Shown: positions 37,201 to 46,611, counted from the first letter of the stretch. The stretch is 64,000 bases of DNA from Methylogaea oryzae (GCF_019669985.1 NZ_AP019782.1:1916001-1980000); one strand, 5' to 3'. Notes: generated by a model not told the origin, from the sequence alone. Numbers and translations: made by a program.

Positions 37201-38298
37201 TTTCGAGAAGTCCAAGATGTCGTTGATAATGCCCAGCAGGATATGCGAAGCCGACTGCACGCGGCTGAGGTAGCTGTGCTGTTTTTCCGTCAGGGTGGTG
37301 CGTAAAGCCAATTGCGTGAAGCCGATAATGGCGTTCATCGGCGTGCGAATTTCGTGGCTCATGATGGACAGAAATTCGGACTTGCTATTGTTGGCCGTGA
37401 TCGCTTGATCGCGCGCCTCCGCCAGCTCTTCGGTGCGTTCCCGCACCTTTTCCTCCAGGGTGCGGCTATGCTCGGAAAGCTGGTCGTAGGAATGCTTCAA
37501 TTCCTTGGACATGGAAACGAAAGCATCGGTCAATATGCCGATTTCGTCGTCGCTGCCCCCTTTTATGTCGCTGCCGGCGGCGGCGAAGTTGCCCAGGGCG
37601 AGTTCGTTGGTTAGGCGAGTGAGGCGCCGTATGGGCTTGGATAAGCGGTTTGATACCGCCAATATGATGAAAGTCCCCAGCAAGGAAACGCCGAAGGCCA
37701 TTGCCAGCGACTGTATGATGGTGGCGTGGATCTTGGCGGAAATCTCGTTTTGGGAGCGGACGATTTCCCGCTTGAGTGGCTCCATGCTGAATCCCAGCCG
37801 CAACACGCCCCACTTTTCGGCGCCGGCGTGCAGAGGAAGAATGTATTCCATGACCTGCAGGCCGTTGACCTCGTTTTCCACCACGGTCCTTTCCAAACGC
37901 CCGGCCGCATAGATGTCCGCCTCGGTGGACAGGACTTCCTGTTGCAAATTGGCTTGCAAGGTGTGCAACAGCGCCACCCGGGAGTCGTTCATCAAAATGG
38001 CGTAATACAATTTACCGTCGGCCGCCGCCTTCCGTAATACTTCCTCCAACAGGGACAATTTATAGGTGGCGATGTCGTTTTCCGCCTGTTGCGCCAGTTC
38101 TTCCGACAATATCGCCGCTTGGTTGCTGAGATTCTCCTTCATCAGCACAATGCGCTTGTCCAACTCGCTTACCAGCAGGCTTTTCTGCGCGGCTATTTGC
38201 ACATAGGTCGAAATCACCACCAGCACAGCCAATAAACTCAGCATGGTCGCCAGGAGTTTGGTGCGTATGCTCCGTTTATACAGGCTTATTTTTTTCAA
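34216..38298 (-). CDS. Hybrid sensor kinase with terminal diguanylate cyclase (HAMP-HisKA-HATPase-REC-REC-Hpt-REC-GGDEF)
   Basis: 1360 residues. TM1 near 14-36 and TM2 near 193-216 bracket a periplasmic helical sensor of about 155 residues, followed by HAMP. Then HisKA ([17 protein letters not shown], His315), HATPase ([27 protein letters not shown]), REC (D610), REC (D755), Hpt ([14 protein letters not shown], His900), REC (D1100) and GGDEF (ARYGGEEFV at about 1259-1267). All phospho-residues are intact, so a full phosphorelay can run from His315 through the receivers to His900 and D1100 and so to c-di-GMP synthesis in the same chain. It has no Cache or PAS domain, so signal may come from the periplasmic binding proteins encoded just upstream. 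Confidence 0.95.
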   Translation of the reverse strand: MKKISLYKRSIRTKLLATMLSLLAVLVVISTYVQIAAQKSLLVSELDKRIVLMKENLSNQAAILSEELAQQAENDIATYKLSLLEEVLRKAAADGKLYYAILMNDSRVALLHTLQANLQQEVLSTEADIYAAGRLERTVVENEVNGLQVMEYILPLHAGAEKWGVLRLGFSMEPLKREIVRSQNEISAKIHATIIQSLAMAFGVSLLGTFIILAVSNRLSKPIRRLTRLTNELALGNFAAAGSDIKGGSDDEIGILTDAFVSMSKELKHSYDQLSEHSRTLEEKVRERTEELAEARDQAITANNSKSEFLSIMSHEIRTPMNAIIGFTQLALRTTLTEKQHSYLSRVQSASHILLGIINDILDFSKIEADRLELEYVNFSLTDLLDNLSSFVSTPAEQKGLELHFSIASDVPLLLMGDPLRLNQVLLNLTSNAVKFTERGDIVVGIGLARTYQKETAFGKKVKLEFFVQDSGIGLSPEQSEKLFQPFTQADSSITRQYGGTGLGLAICKRLVTMMGGDIGVESTPGVGSRFTFTAQFDVQDMHSPSGTVPDQLQGMKVLVVDDSAVSREILHEYLRSFSLEVLVAKSGVEALTLLERQPQDRPVELALIDWKMPGLSGVATARKIKSDAKIPHAPAIIMVTAYSRDDVLREAQDVPIDGILTKPVTSSQLYDVIVEKCGPLAIPKPAAAQDKQQRPDLLAGIRGARLLLVEDQPMNQLVAAELLQREGFVVVLANNGAEAVQMVRQQPFDAVLMDLQMPLMDGYEATRVIRTEKGFDELPVIAMSAHVMAQEKELCVQAGMNGHVGKPIDLDKLFAMLVRWVKPKGEGDCADGRHPAGQAALPDHLPGLDLRLGLRNVGGNGALYRQLLQRFVEDFHGASDQIAQLIADKDTAAATTLSHALKGVAGNLGASELQTRAGDLIVALRQGRDVDAACVRWSKALEQVMASIRQLAAATSADDCSEAEGDGELLGVCLAELYARVCANSLDVDMAFQRIKPYGNDPAWRDALDRLGAALDVFDFAAAKAALLEIDADLAGKAGHALPAPENKPRLLIADDQPANLKILGEALRDDYDIVIATKGHEVMHIAAGNADPALILLDIEMPGGLDGFDVCRLLKAEEATRNIPVIFITGRDDDVNESLGLELGAVDYIVKPFRMSVVKARVRTHLKLKQQSDLLGSMAFLDGLTNIPNRRHFDEVLEGEWRRASRSGSPLSVVIVDTDEFKNYNDYYGHAAGDDCLKIVASTLSGSLHRATDFVARYGGEEFVAVLPGMDFVSAMAMAETMRHNIESLRMEHASSSLGRKILTASFGVATVTPSRDISQEQVMKWADEALYDAKQSGKNRVVGRDPHSGSRIESRGA

Positions 38299-38401
38299 AG
38301 GCCCGCCCTCCGTGGCGCTCGCGGGGACAAACGCCGGCTTCGCCGCAAGACGATGGCCTCGGCCCCCTGGCGCGAACGGAACGTAGACGTCTTCGCCATG
38401 G

Positions 38402-39373
38402 CTACTCGATAACCCGGTTGACGGAGCCGAGGGCTTGGCGGTTCAAATTGAGGCGATAGCGCTGCAGCCGGCCGACGTTCAGCGTGATATGCGAACCGGC
38501 CGGGCTCTCGACGCGATCGGCGATCTGCTCCCGGTCGCTCAACACGTCTTCGGCGAGCTTGGCGGCCTGGACGCCCATGGTGGGAATGTCGGCGGTAATG
38601 GTGAGTACCGCGCCCAAATCCACGTAAACGTCGTCGTAAGCGAATACCGGCTTCATTTTGGCGTCGCTCACGCGGAATAACTCGATGGCCGACTTTTCGT
38701 TGGCCAAAACCACCGGGTCGGAAATCAGCCACACCGCATCCACGCGAGGAAGCAGCTTGGCCAGCGCCTCAGGAACCTCCGCGGACGCGGCGACCTTTTC
38801 GCCGATGAGTTCGATATGGACATCGCCCGCGGCGGCGGTCGCCTCGGCCAGCCATTCGCTATTGAATTTTTCGCTGTACAACACGCCGACGGTTTTAATA
38901 TCGGGAAACAAATAGCGGAACATCGACAAAGGTACGCCGGACGGCAACTCGTTGGCGACGCCGTAACTGTCTTCCCGCAACGGCTGCCTGCGCCAGTTGA
39001 TGACGGAGGAAAACACGATGGGTTGTTCCGCGTAATGGGCGGCCCATTGGTAGGCGTTGGACCCGATGGCGTAAATCAGCGCCGCGCCGGAGTTTTTCAG
39101 GTTTTCCCGCAGTGCGTCCGAAGCCGCGCCTTGGCTTGCCATATCCACCCTTTCGGTCGGATTGGTCAGGTTGGACAGGAAGGCCTCCTCCACGGTCGCG
39201 TATTTCTTGACGCTGGCGCTGGAGTTGAGAATCAAAATTTTGCCGCCGTCATCGGCGATCGCGGCAGGGATGCCCGGCGCCAACCAGGCCAGCGACAGCA
39301 ACGCGATGGCCGCCGCCGCACGCCGCGCTAGCGTCGAACAATCAATCCAGGCCTTGATCCGTGTCGTTTCCAT
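38402..39373 (-). CDS. ABC transporter substrate-binding-like protein (DUF534/ABC_sub_bind)
   Basis: 323 residues with an N-terminal signal peptide ([21 protein letters not shown]) and a two-lobe periplasmic binding fold of the ABC_sub_bind family: [15 protein letters not shown], then [33 protein letters not shown] and [23 protein letters not shown]. No ABC permease or ATPase is nearby. Its stop is 103 bases before the kinase start and its start 4 bases after the PhnD-like gene. In operons of this type such proteins act as ligand adaptors of a sensor kinase rather than as transporters; here that is inference. Confidence 0.85.
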   Translation of the reverse strand: METTRIKAWIDCSTLARRAAAAIALLSLAWLAPGIPAAIADDGGKILILNSSASVKKYATVEEAFLSNLTNPTERVDMASQGAASDALRENLKNSGAALIYAIGSNAYQWAAHYAEQPIVFSSVINWRRQPLREDSYGVANELPSGVPLSMFRYLFPDIKTVGVLYSEKFNSEWLAEATAAAGDVHIELIGEKVAASAEVPEALAKLLPRVDAVWLISDPVVLANEKSAIELFRVSDAKMKPVFAYDDVYVDLGAVLTITADIPTMGVQAAKLAEDVLSDREQIADRVESPAGSHITLNVGRLQRYRLNLNRQALGSVNRVIE

Positions 39374-39377
39374 TCGC

Positions 39378-40238
39378 TTACTGCTCCAACACCTGTTGTT
39401 CGGACGCCGTCAGCCGTTTCCATCCGTCCAGCCCCAGCATGTGCAACGTGTCGCCGCTAGCGCCCTGCATGCGATCGACCACGTCCAGCAACGCGTCGAC
39501 GGCCGGGGTGCGCTGGTGGGGCGTCACGACCAGCGTCAGCAGCGACGCCCGGCTGGCCCCCAAAGGCTCGAGCAGATCGTACTGCTTGCGATTGATGGCG
39601 CGTAAATCGTCCAGGCTTTTCTCGGTGGTCAGCGCGGCGGCGGCCATGCCGTAGCCCACGGCCATCAAGGCGTCGATGTCCTTGGGTACCAATATCAGGC
39701 GTAGGCTTTCCAAAAGGTCAGGAGGTTTGCCCGCGAAAATCTGCTCGAGTACGTTTTTACTGTAGGCCTTGCTTCCCGCTACCGCGATATTTTTTCCGCG
39801 CAGGTGTTCCAGGTCCGTGATTTTTTGCGAGGCGGACAGGATTTTCTTTTGCGAGGCGACGCCGCCCGATACCCCTACCAGCATGGGGTGCAGCGGATAT
39901 TTGTGCTTGAGCAGGCGATAGTGCCAGCTGGATATCAGGAAAATGCTGTTTTCGTCGCTGCCGATGACGCTTTCAAAAATGTCTTTTTCGTCGAAAGGCT
40001 GAAACCTATATCCCTCCCCAAACTGAGACAGATAGGTATCGAAAGATGCCTTAAGGGAGACATAGTTGTTGATATTGGTTTCCGGGTTATAGAAGTAAAT
40101 CGTGCATTGGCTGGCGCAAGCGGGCGGAGCCGCCCAGAGACTGTCGCCGCCGATAACCGATACCCAGGCAGCCGCCAGCAGCAGCCAACGTAAGCTGGCC
40201 CGCGTTTTTTTGGCGCGTAGGAAGATGGCATCAAGCAT
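39378..40238 (-). CDS. PhnD-like periplasmic binding protein
   Basis: 286 residues. Signal peptide (WLLLAAAWVSVIGGDSLWA), then a PBP type-2 fold like phosphate/phosphite/phosphonate binding proteins: CTIYFYNPETNINNYVSLKASFDTYLSQ, FLISSWHYRLLKHKYPLHPMLVG and LEHLRGKNIAVAGSKAYSKNV. The region with the anion ligands of true PhnD is not clearly conserved and no phn genes adjoin, so it is more likely a sensor subunit. First gene of the operon with ABC_sub_bind, hybrid kinase and TonB receptor. The 165-base upstream region up to 40403 is A/T-richer than its surroundings and likely holds the promoter. Confidence 0.85.
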   Translation of the reverse strand: MLDAIFLRAKKTRASLRWLLLAAAWVSVIGGDSLWAAPPACASQCTIYFYNPETNINNYVSLKASFDTYLSQFGEGYRFQPFDEKDIFESVIGSDENSIFLISSWHYRLLKHKYPLHPMLVGVSGGVASQKKILSASQKITDLEHLRGKNIAVAGSKAYSKNVLEQIFAGKPPDLLESLRLILVPKDIDALMAVGYGMAAAALTTEKSLDDLRAINRKQYDLLEPLGASRASLLTLVVTPHQRTPAVDALLDVVDRMQGASGDTLHMLGLDGWKRLTASEQQVLEQ

Positions 40239-40403
40239 GTTGGGGCGGCTTTATGCGTCGATTTAACTTAAGTCTTATTATTGTTTCGTCACGAAGCGGT
40301 TTTATGCGCGCCTCGCAACGACGGAAACCCATTTCGTAACCTTGGCCCGATTATAATGGCAAGGGTCGATAATGCGGTAGAGAGGATGGCAAGGCAAGCC
40401 CGC

Positions 40404-41315
40404 CTAATTTCCTTCGCTTTTCCGGGCGCAGGCCAGGCGATAAACCAAAGACGCCGCCGCCACGTCCTCCACCGCCATGCCCAAGGACTTGAATACGGTG
40501 GTTTCCCCTTGGCGGCTAGGCACTTTTCCCGCCAACGCCTCGCCGATTTCCGCATACACCGGCGCGCCGGACAGGATCACGTCGCCCGATTCAGCCAGGG
40601 CGCCCGTGCGGGAATCCACGAACAACACGCTCTCCATGACGGTATCGTCCAATTCGCGCCAATCTGGACGGGGCGCGCCGACGGCGTTGACGTGGCAACC
40701 GGGCTTGAGCCACTCCCCTTTCAACACCGGCTCGGTGGCGCAAGTGGCGGTGACCACCACGTCGGCGCCGCGTACCGCTTCTTCCGCGCTGACGGCGCGG
40801 GCGCCTATGTCGGCGGCGAATGCCTGGGCATGGGCCGGAGTTCGGCTCCACACCCGCACGTCTTCGAAATCCCGCACCAGGCGCAGCGCTTCATAATGGC
40901 TGCGGGCCTGCGCGCCGCTGCCGAGAATCGCCAACACCTTGGCATCGCCGGCCGCCAGCAGCCGGGTCGCCGCCGCCGATACGGCGGCCGTGCGCATTTC
41001 CGTAATCAAGCCGCCGTCCATTACCGCCAGGGGCGCGCCGGTCTCCCGGTCCATCAGGAATATCGTCGCCATGTGGGTAGGCAACCCTTTTTCTGCGTTG
41101 CCCGGGTAGAGCGTGACGATTTTTACGCCGATGGCGTCGGCCAAAGCCGGCATCACGTAGCAATAACCGCCTGGCGGCTCGGCCGCCAGCACCGTGCGCA
41201 GCGGCTGTTGCACGCATCCCGCGGAGAAGTCCTTCAATGCCTGCTCCATGGCGGGTATCAGGTCTTCCATGCAGAGCAATCGGCGAATGTGGTCCCGGTC
41301 GAGAAACAAAGTCAT
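40404..41315 (-). CDS. Ornithine cyclodeaminase / mu-crystallin family protein
   Basis: 303 residues from ATG 41315 with GGAG upstream; an ATG at 41339 (MSSLPEPP) is an alternative. NAD(P)-dependent family that includes ornithine cyclodeaminase, alanine dehydrogenase and ketimine reductases. Visible signatures are VKIVTLYPGNAEKGLPTH, AVMDGGLITEMRTAAVSAAATRLLA (substrate-binding Arg and catalytic region) and the Rossmann motif VLAILGSGAQARSHYEAL. The usual catalytic Asp position is seen in GADVVVTATCATEPVL and HVNAVGAPRPDWREL. Substrate not determinable. It begins just downstream of the nhaD terminator and is read the same way, possibly by read-through. Confidence 0.88.
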   Translation of the reverse strand: MTLFLDRDHIRRLLCMEDLIPAMEQALKDFSAGCVQQPLRTVLAAEPPGGYCYVMPALADAIGVKIVTLYPGNAEKGLPTHMATIFLMDRETGAPLAVMDGGLITEMRTAAVSAAATRLLAAGDAKVLAILGSGAQARSHYEALRLVRDFEDVRVWSRTPAHAQAFAADIGARAVSAEEAVRGADVVVTATCATEPVLKGEWLKPGCHVNAVGAPRPDWRELDDTVMESVLFVDSRTGALAESGDVILSGAPVYAEIGEALAGKVPSRQGETTVFKSLGMAVEDVAAASLVYRLACARKSEGN

Positions 41316-41340
41316 GGGCGGCTCCGGTAAAGAGGACATA

Positions 41341-41369
41341 AAAAAACGCCCGGCCGAAGCCGGGCGTTT
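41341..41369 (-). terminator. Rho-independent terminator of nhaD
   Basis: Perfect 11-bp stem, AAACGCCCGGC (41344-41354) with GCCGGGCGTTT (41359-41369), loop CGAA on the plus strand (TTCG on the minus strand). On the minus strand it is followed by a run of T (complement of the A run from 41341). It sits 24 bases after the nhaD stop and overlaps the upstream region of the ornithine-cyclodeaminase-like gene. Confidence 0.92.
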
Positions 41370-41392
41370 CCTTGACTGCCGATCCGCGGCGT

Positions 41393-42754
41393 TTAGCCGT
41401 TGATCAAGTAGTGGGTGACGATGGAGGCCGCGTAGCCGGCGGCGATGGCCCAGGTCCACTTCAAATGGCTGAAGAAGGTGTACATGCCCTTGGAAGTGCC
41501 CATCAGCGCCACGCCGGCGGCGGAACCCACCGACAACAGCGTGCCGCCAACGCCGGCGGTCAGGGTCACCAGCATCCATTGGTAAGTACCCATGTCCGGG
41601 TTCATGTTCAGTACCGCGAACATCACCGGAATATTGTCGACGATGGCCGACAGCAAGCCGATAAGAATGTTGGCGGTGGTGGGGCCGAGGCCGTCGAACA
41701 TGGCGGCGGAAGCCAGTTCCAGGTAGCCGATGTAGCCCAGGCCGCCCACGGCGAACACCACGCCGAAGAAGAACAGCAGCGTATCCCACTCGGCCAGGCT
41801 GACCATGCGGAAAATGTCGAAATGCTCTTCATGGGTGCCGTAGGTCATCTTCAGGTAGTAACCGAAGAACATCAGGAAAGACAGGCCCACCATCATGCCC
41901 ATGAACGGCGGCAGGTGCAGGAACTGCTTGAAGCAGACGGCGGCGACGATGGTCAGGGCGAACAGGCCGCAAACCACGATGGCGCCCGGCTTCATTTCCA
42001 CCAAGCCTTCGTCGGTTTCCAGCGGCGCTTCGTCGGGAATAGCGAAGTGCATGATGGCCGCCGGCACGGCGAAGTTGACCACGGACGGGATGAACAATTC
42101 GAAGAAGTCGAAGAATTCCGCCTTGCCCGCCTGCCATACCATCAGGGTGGTGATGTCGCCGAAGGGGCTGAAGGCGCCGCCGGCATTAGCCGCGCTCACC
42201 AGGTTGATGAAGCCCAGCGCCACGAAAGCCGGGCTGTTGGCGCCCACCGCCATCACCACCGCGCCCACCAGCAGCGCCGAGGTCAGGTTATCGGCCACCG
42301 AGGACAGGAAGAAAGTGATGACGCCGGTGATCCAGAACAGCTTGCGGTAACCGAAGCGACGGCTTACCAGCCAGGAACGCAGGGCTTCGAACACGTTGCG
42401 TTCGGCCATGGAGTTGATGTAGGTCATAGCCACCAGCAGGAACAACAGCAGCTCGCCGTATTCCGACAGGTTGTGCTTGAACACTTCGTGCACTTTTTCC
42501 ACCGGCACGTCGACCGACTGCGCCATCCAGGCCACCTGGGCCCAGATGATGCCGGCGGCGATGATCACCGGCTTGGATTTGCGCAGGTGGGTGTGTTCCT
42601 CCGCCATTACGAAGGCGTAGGCGATGATGAAGATCAGCACGCAGTAGATGCCGCGCTGCATGCCGGTCAGGCCGAGGTTTTGCATTTCCTCCGAAGCCCA
42701 GGATAGCTCCGGCAGTAACAGCAGGGGTAGGAGTAAAAAGATTGCGCGTAACAA
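41393..42754 (-). CDS. nhaD: Na+/H+ antiporter NhaD
   Basis: 453 residues with an N-terminal signal-like helix (IFLLLPLLLLPELSWA), typical for NhaD, and about twelve further membrane segments. The arsenite-permease/NhaD superfamily core is clear: VAMTYINSMAERNVFEALRSWL, FFLSSVADNLTSALLVGAVVMAVG, INLVSAANAGGAFSPFGDITTLMVWQAG and the second half LSAIVDNIPVMFAVLNMNPDMGTYQW. Acidic residues in VADNLTSA, SPFGDITT and IVDNIP likely bind Na+. It handles sodium at alkaline pH. Transcribed from a near-consensus promoter at 42858-42886 and ended by a strong terminator. Confidence 0.95.
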   Translation of the reverse strand: MLRAIFLLLPLLLLPELSWASEEMQNLGLTGMQRGIYCVLIFIIAYAFVMAEEHTHLRKSKPVIIAAGIIWAQVAWMAQSVDVPVEKVHEVFKHNLSEYGELLLFLLVAMTYINSMAERNVFEALRSWLVSRRFGYRKLFWITGVITFFLSSVADNLTSALLVGAVVMAVGANSPAFVALGFINLVSAANAGGAFSPFGDITTLMVWQAGKAEFFDFFELFIPSVVNFAVPAAIMHFAIPDEAPLETDEGLVEMKPGAIVVCGLFALTIVAAVCFKQFLHLPPFMGMMVGLSFLMFFGYYLKMTYGTHEEHFDIFRMVSLAEWDTLLFFFGVVFAVGGLGYIGYLELASAAMFDGLGPTTANILIGLLSAIVDNIPVMFAVLNMNPDMGTYQWMLVTLTAGVGGTLLSVGSAAGVALMGTSKGMYTFFSHLKWTWAIAAGYAASIVTHYLING

Positions 42755-42857
42755 AGCGGTGCCCTCTTGTTGTTTTAAAGTGAATTCACTGCAAGACCCC
42801 GCCGTGCGCTTCAGGGACTAACCGTATTCGCGGCTCCGGCGTGTGCAAAATGCGTCT

Positions 42858-42886
42858 ATTATAGGGACTTCCTCCCCCAGAGTTAA
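42858..42886 (-). promoter_or_regulatory. Promoter for nhaD
   Basis: On the minus strand a perfect -10 TATAAT (complement of 42858-42863) is spaced 17 bases from TTAACT (complement of 42881-42886), four of six matches to the -35 consensus. It would start transcription near 42850, about 95 bases before the nhaD start. The rest of the 277-base nhaD/cysI divergent region shows only a TATAGT (42975-42980) that could be a -10 for cysI. Confidence 0.65.
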
Positions 42887-43031
42887 AGCTCTATGCCGCC
42901 GATGCCCGAGCGGATTATGCGATTCAGGCCTAACCCTAGCATTTTTGGCAATTTTCTTCGCGGCCTCTAGCGCTTATAGTATGCGGCCCCGGCCAACCGG
43001 CTTGGCCTTGAAGCCGCCTTGCGAGTTTTGC

Positions 43032-44678
43032 ATGTATCAGTACGACCAATACGACCAAACCCTCGTCGACGAGCGGGTTGCCCAGTTCCGCGACCAAACG
43101 CGGCGTTTTCTCGCCGGAGAATTGACGGAGGACCAGTTCCGTCCCCTGCGGCTCATGAACGGCCTGTATATCCAGCGCCATGCCCCCATGCTGCGGGTGG
43201 CGATTCCTTACGGCCTGCTCTCTTCGCGCCAATTGCGCAAGCTGGCCCACATCGCCCGCGCCTACGACAAAAGCTACGCCCATATCACCACCCGGCAAAA
43301 CATCCAGTACAACTGGCCCAAGCTGGAGCAGGTGCCCGATATTCTGGCGGAGTTGGCGCAGGTGGAAATGCACGCCATCCAGACCAGCGGTTCGTGTATC
43401 CGCAGCGTCACCAGCGACCATCTGGCCGGCATCAGCCCGGACGAAATCGTCGATCCGCGGCCTTATTGCGAAATCATCCGCCAGTGGTCCAGCCTGCATC
43501 CGGAGTTCGCTTTCCTGCCGCGCAAGTTCAAAATCGCCGTGAGCGGCTCGCAGAAAGACCGCGCCGCCACCCAGCTGCACGACATCGGCGTGCACGTGCT
43601 GCGCGCAGCCGATGGCGAGGTGGCTTTCGAAATCCTGGTGGGCGGCGGCCTGGGCCGCACGCCGATCATCGGCCAGGTGATTCGTCCGCATTTGGAAAAA
43701 CAGCATTTACTGTCTTACCTGGAAGCCATCCTGCGCGTCTACAACCGCTACGGCCGCCGCGACAATAAATACAAAGCCCGCATCAAGATCCTGGTGAAAG
43801 AGGAAGGCATGGACAGCTTCCGCCGCCAAGTGGAGGAAGAGTGGCTGCGCATCCGCGACGGCTTGGTGCTGGAGCAAAAAGAAATCGACCGAGTGAGCGC
43901 GTTTTTCGCACCGCCGCCCTATGCCGGCGACGCCGGCGCCGATCTTTCGGCGCTGACCCAGAAAAACGCCGACTTCAGCCGCTGGCTGCGCCACAACACC
44001 GTGGCCCACAAGGCCCCCGGCTATCGCGGCGTCTACGTCTCCTTAAAATCCCCGGATGCGCCCCCGGGCGACATCACCGATCGCCAGCTGGACGCCGTGG
44101 CCGACTTGGCCGACCGCTACAGCTTCGGCCAAGTGCGCAGCAGCCATACGCAGAATCTGCTGTTGGCCGACGTGCAGGAACGCGACCTGTTCGATCTGTG
44201 GCAACGGTTGGCTACCCTCAAGCTCGCCTCGCCCAACGTTGGCATGGCCACCGACATGATCTGCTGCCCGGGACTGGACTTCTGCTCCCTCGCCAACGCG
44301 GCATCCCTGTCGGTTTCCAAGGACATCTACGACCGTTTCGATAACCTGGATTATCTGTACGACGTGGGCGAGCTGCGCATCAATATTTCCGGCTGCATGA
44401 ACGGCTGCGCCCACCAAACCGTGGGCCATATCGGCATCCTCGGCGTGGATAAGCACGGCGAAGAGTGGTACCAGATCACCCTCGGCGGCTCTTCCAGCAA
44501 CGAAGCGGCCCTCGGCGAGCGCTTGGGACCGTCGGTGCCGAAAAGCGAGGTGGCCGACGCCGTCATGACCATCGTCAAAACCTACGTGGAGCAGCGCCAG
44601 GACGAAGAAACCTTCCTGCAGGCCGTGCAGCGTCTCGGTATCGCCCCATTCAAGGAGCAAGTCTATGCAAATCGTTAA
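43032..44678 (+). CDS. cysI: Sulfite/nitrite reductase hemoprotein, CysI type
   Basis: Siroheme [4Fe-4S] enzyme reducing sulfite to sulfide in sulfur assimilation. The start is set at ATG 43032 because the family begins MYxYDxYD; the frame is open back to 42843 but that overlaps the nhaD promoter. 548 residues. The substrate and siroheme-binding segments ITTRQNIQYNWPKLEQVPDIL and QTSGSCIRSVTSDHLAG are visible. The cluster ligands are CCPGLDFC and ISGCMNGCAHQ. A DUF934 gene overlaps its end by 14 bases, a pairing typical of assimilatory sulfite reductases in Proteobacteria; no NADPH-flavoprotein (cysJ) is in the window. A ferredoxin donor is likely. Confidence 0.93.
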   Translation: MYQYDQYDQTLVDERVAQFRDQTRRFLAGELTEDQFRPLRLMNGLYIQRHAPMLRVAIPYGLLSSRQLRKLAHIARAYDKSYAHITTRQNIQYNWPKLEQVPDILAELAQVEMHAIQTSGSCIRSVTSDHLAGISPDEIVDPRPYCEIIRQWSSLHPEFAFLPRKFKIAVSGSQKDRAATQLHDIGVHVLRAADGEVAFEILVGGGLGRTPIIGQVIRPHLEKQHLLSYLEAILRVYNRYGRRDNKYKARIKILVKEEGMDSFRRQVEEEWLRIRDGLVLEQKEIDRVSAFFAPPPYAGDAGADLSALTQKNADFSRWLRHNTVAHKAPGYRGVYVSLKSPDAPPGDITDRQLDAVADLADRYSFGQVRSSHTQNLLLADVQERDLFDLWQRLATLKLASPNVGMATDMICCPGLDFCSLANAASLSVSKDIYDRFDNLDYLYDVGELRINISGCMNGCAHQTVGHIGILGVDKHGEEWYQITLGGSSSNEAALGERLGPSVPKSEVADAVMTIVKTYVEQRQDEETFLQAVQRLGIAPFKEQVYANR

Positions 44679-45144
44679 GGACGGCCGCCTGGCGGAAGAT
44701 CATTGGCAGCACCTCGCGGACGACCAGCCCGCGCCGGCACAGGGCGACGTCACCGTCTCCTACGGCCGCTGGGCCGCCGAGGGCGCCGCGCTGGCAAGCC
44801 GCGAAGGCCGCTTGGGGGTGCGCCTCACCGGCGCCGATCCGCTGGAGGCTTTCGGCCCCGTCGCCGGGCAATTCCCTTTGCTGGTGATCGAATTTCCCGG
44901 CATGACCGACGGACGCGGCTTCTCGGTGGCGCGGCTGCTGCGCGACCAATACGGCTACCAAGGCGAGCTGCGCGCCTACGGCCATTTCGTTCGCGATCAG
45001 GTGTTCTTCCTGCACCGGGTAGGTTGCAACGCTTTCGAATCCACGCTGGTTAGCGCGGAGCAGCTGTTGCCGGGCTTGAACGATTTCACCGTTCGCTATC
45101 AAGCCTCCCAGGACGAACCGCTGCCCATCTACCGCCGTCGCTGA
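44665..45144 (+). CDS. DUF934 protein of sulfite reductase operons
   Basis: 159 residues. The DUF934 signature is clear: LLVIEFPGMTDGRGFSVARLLRDQYGYQGELRAYGHFVRDQVFFLHRVGCNAF with Asp/Arg-rich core. The N-terminus MQIVKDGRLAEDHWQHL is also typical. It overlaps cysI by 14 bases. The family is almost always beside cysI or cysH and has been treated as an accessory of sulfite reduction; no mechanism is known. A hairpin follows its stop but its T-run is on the other strand. Confidence 0.92.
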   Translation: MQIVKDGRLAEDHWQHLADDQPAPAQGDVTVSYGRWAAEGAALASREGRLGVRLTGADPLEAFGPVAGQFPLLVIEFPGMTDGRGFSVARLLRDQYGYQGELRAYGHFVRDQVFFLHRVGCNAFESTLVSAEQLLPGLNDFTVRYQASQDEPLPIYRRR

Positions 45145-45153
45145 AGCGCGCAC

Positions 45154-45180
45154 AAAAAAAGGGCACTGTCACCAGTGCCC
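45154..45180 (-). terminator. Rho-independent terminator downstream of mtdB
   Basis: Stem GGGCACTG (45161-45168) with CAGTGCCC (45173-45180), loop TCAC, followed on the minus strand by seven T (complement of the A run 45154-45160). It lies 70 bases after the mtdB stop and between convergent DUF934 and mtdB. Confidence 0.9.
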
Positions 45181-45251
45181 GAGCTTCTGCCGACGTGCGG
45201 CCATCCGATAGCAGTCGCCAAACCGCGCTCAGATAATGGGGGGCGAGGCGC

Positions 45252-46160
45252 TTACAGCAGCTTACGCGCCATTTGGAACGCCTCACGGAAGTCTACGAAC
45301 ATCGGCTCGCCGTCTCCGCGCAACAGGTCCTTCAGCAGTGCGTGTTGCAGCTTGTACTTGAAATCGCCGATCGCCAGCGCGCCGATGCCCACCGCGCCGG
45401 CGCTGTTGGCTGCGTGTTTCAGGGGAGTGCCGCAGTCCGTGCGCTTTAGCCCTTCGATCCCCAGGGGCGGTACCGCGTTCACATCGGCCGCCACTTTCAG
45501 TTTCCCGGCCTCGGCCAAAACGGCCGCTTTCAATACCTGTACCCCCGCCTTCGCCGTGCAGAACACCACGTCGGCGTTGTGCAGCAAATGCGCCTTGTCC
45601 GCCTCGGAAGCCGCGCAAGTGCCCTCCAGTTGCACGTCGAACAGCTGGCCGTAGGTGATCGCCTTGTCCAAGGCGTTATCCAGGGACGCATGGTCGACGA
45701 TGGTGGTGTTGGCGCCGCACGAGGCGGCCAATACGCCCGTCGCCAGGCCCACCGGTCCGGTGCCGCCGAATACCACGGCGTTGGCGCCGTTTAAGTCGAA
45801 GCCGTGTTTTTCCTTCAGCATTTTCTCCACCATGGCGACCATGGCCGCCGCCGTGGTAAACGCACCGCTGGGATCGGCCATCACCGACACCTGGAACGGC
45901 GGCACCATGGCTTTCTTGGAAATTTCCAGCATTTCCATGGCCAGCCCGATATCCCGGCCGCCGATAAAAATGCCGGTGTTTTTAGTGCCCTCGGGGCCGC
46001 GGGAGAAAATCGCGTCCTGCGTCAATCCATTCATTTCCGTTCCCTTCACCGAGTTGAAGGGCAGCACGATATCGAAACCGGCGTCTATCGCCATATTGAT
46101 GTCGAATGGGCTGTTGTGCGGCATGGGGTCCAGCATATAAAGCACGGTACGTTTAGACAT
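45252..46160 (-). CDS. mtdB: NAD(P)-dependent methylene-tetrahydromethanopterin dehydrogenase
   Basis: Oxidises methylene-H4MPT to methenyl-H4MPT in the formaldehyde oxidation pathway of methylotrophs. 302 residues. Begins TVLYMLDPMPHNSPFDINMAIDAGFD, with GRDIGLAMEMLEISKKAMVPPFQVSVMADPSGAFTTAAA in the substrate domain and a Rossmann segment AVVFGGTGPVGLATGVLAASCGANTTIVDH. The C-terminal LKHAANSAGAVGIGALAIGDFKYKLQ is characteristic of MtdB rather than MtdA. The ATG has GAGGAAG upstream. It closes a run of five minus-strand genes (REC, Cys-rich protein, globin-like, globin, mtdB) with gaps of 31-56 bases, an unusual context for a C1 gene. Confidence 0.95.
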   Translation of the reverse strand: MSKRTVLYMLDPMPHNSPFDINMAIDAGFDIVLPFNSVKGTEMNGLTQDAIFSRGPEGTKNTGIFIGGRDIGLAMEMLEISKKAMVPPFQVSVMADPSGAFTTAAAMVAMVEKMLKEKHGFDLNGANAVVFGGTGPVGLATGVLAASCGANTTIVDHASLDNALDKAITYGQLFDVQLEGTCAASEADKAHLLHNADVVFCTAKAGVQVLKAAVLAEAGKLKVAADVNAVPPLGIEGLKRTDCGTPLKHAANSAGAVGIGALAIGDFKYKLQHALLKDLLRGDGEPMFVDFREAFQMARKLL

Positions 46161-46191
46161 GATTCTTCCTCGATAATTGTTTTTAGCCGGC

Positions 46192-46611
46192 TCAGTCGTC
46201 CCACATGGAGATCATGACGGAAATGCCGTGGCTGGCCACCTCCCGCCAAGCGCCGAGCAGTTCGTCGCTGCACTGGGGATCGTTTTCTTTTACCGCGGCC
46301 AACAGCGCTTCTAAAAAATAATCGTAAAGCTCCGGCTCGATATTCATGCCCGAACGCGCGTGAGATTCCCCAAGCTCCACCATCTTGGCGCTGGTGATGG
46401 AGTTCGGCTCATGGTAGAAAAGTATCAAGTGCCGAATACCGTGATCCAACATCTTTTTCTGCTCGATCATATTGGTCGAGGCGAATTTACCCGTCACTTT
46501 GGGGGAACTCGGCAGGAAAATCGAATAAAAATCGTCGGGAAACGTGCCGGTCATACGGCATCGTTCATAACTTTTGTCGACCAAATCGCGCAAACGCTGT
46601 GCATCGCTCAT
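46192..46611 (-). CDS. Single-domain globin (bacterial haemoglobin-like)
   Basis: 139 residues spanning a full globin fold. SYERCRMTGTFPDDFYSIFLPSSPKVTGKFASTNMIEQKKML is the A-to-E helix region, with the near-invariant Phe at position CD1 (F43 in KFAST). The E-helix follows, then LGESHARSGMNIEPELYDYFLEALLAAV supplies the proximal His (His84 in GESH). A GAGAGAG site precedes the ATG. Globins of this class bind O2 or NO; without a fused output domain it may be a sensor, NO-detoxifier or O2 buffer. It is 31 bases upstream of mtdB on the same strand. Confidence 0.85.
   Translation of the reverse strand: MSDAQRLRDLVDKSYERCRMTGTFPDDFYSIFLPSSPKVTGKFASTNMIEQKKMLDHGIRHLILFYHEPNSITSAKMVELGESHARSGMNIEPELYDYFLEALLAAVKENDPQCSDELLGAWREVASHGISVMISMWDD

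Noticed and set aside
42843-43031. N-terminal extension of the sulfite reductase frame
   Set aside because: CysI family begins MYxYDxYD at 43032, and the extension overlaps the nhaD promoter on the other strand.
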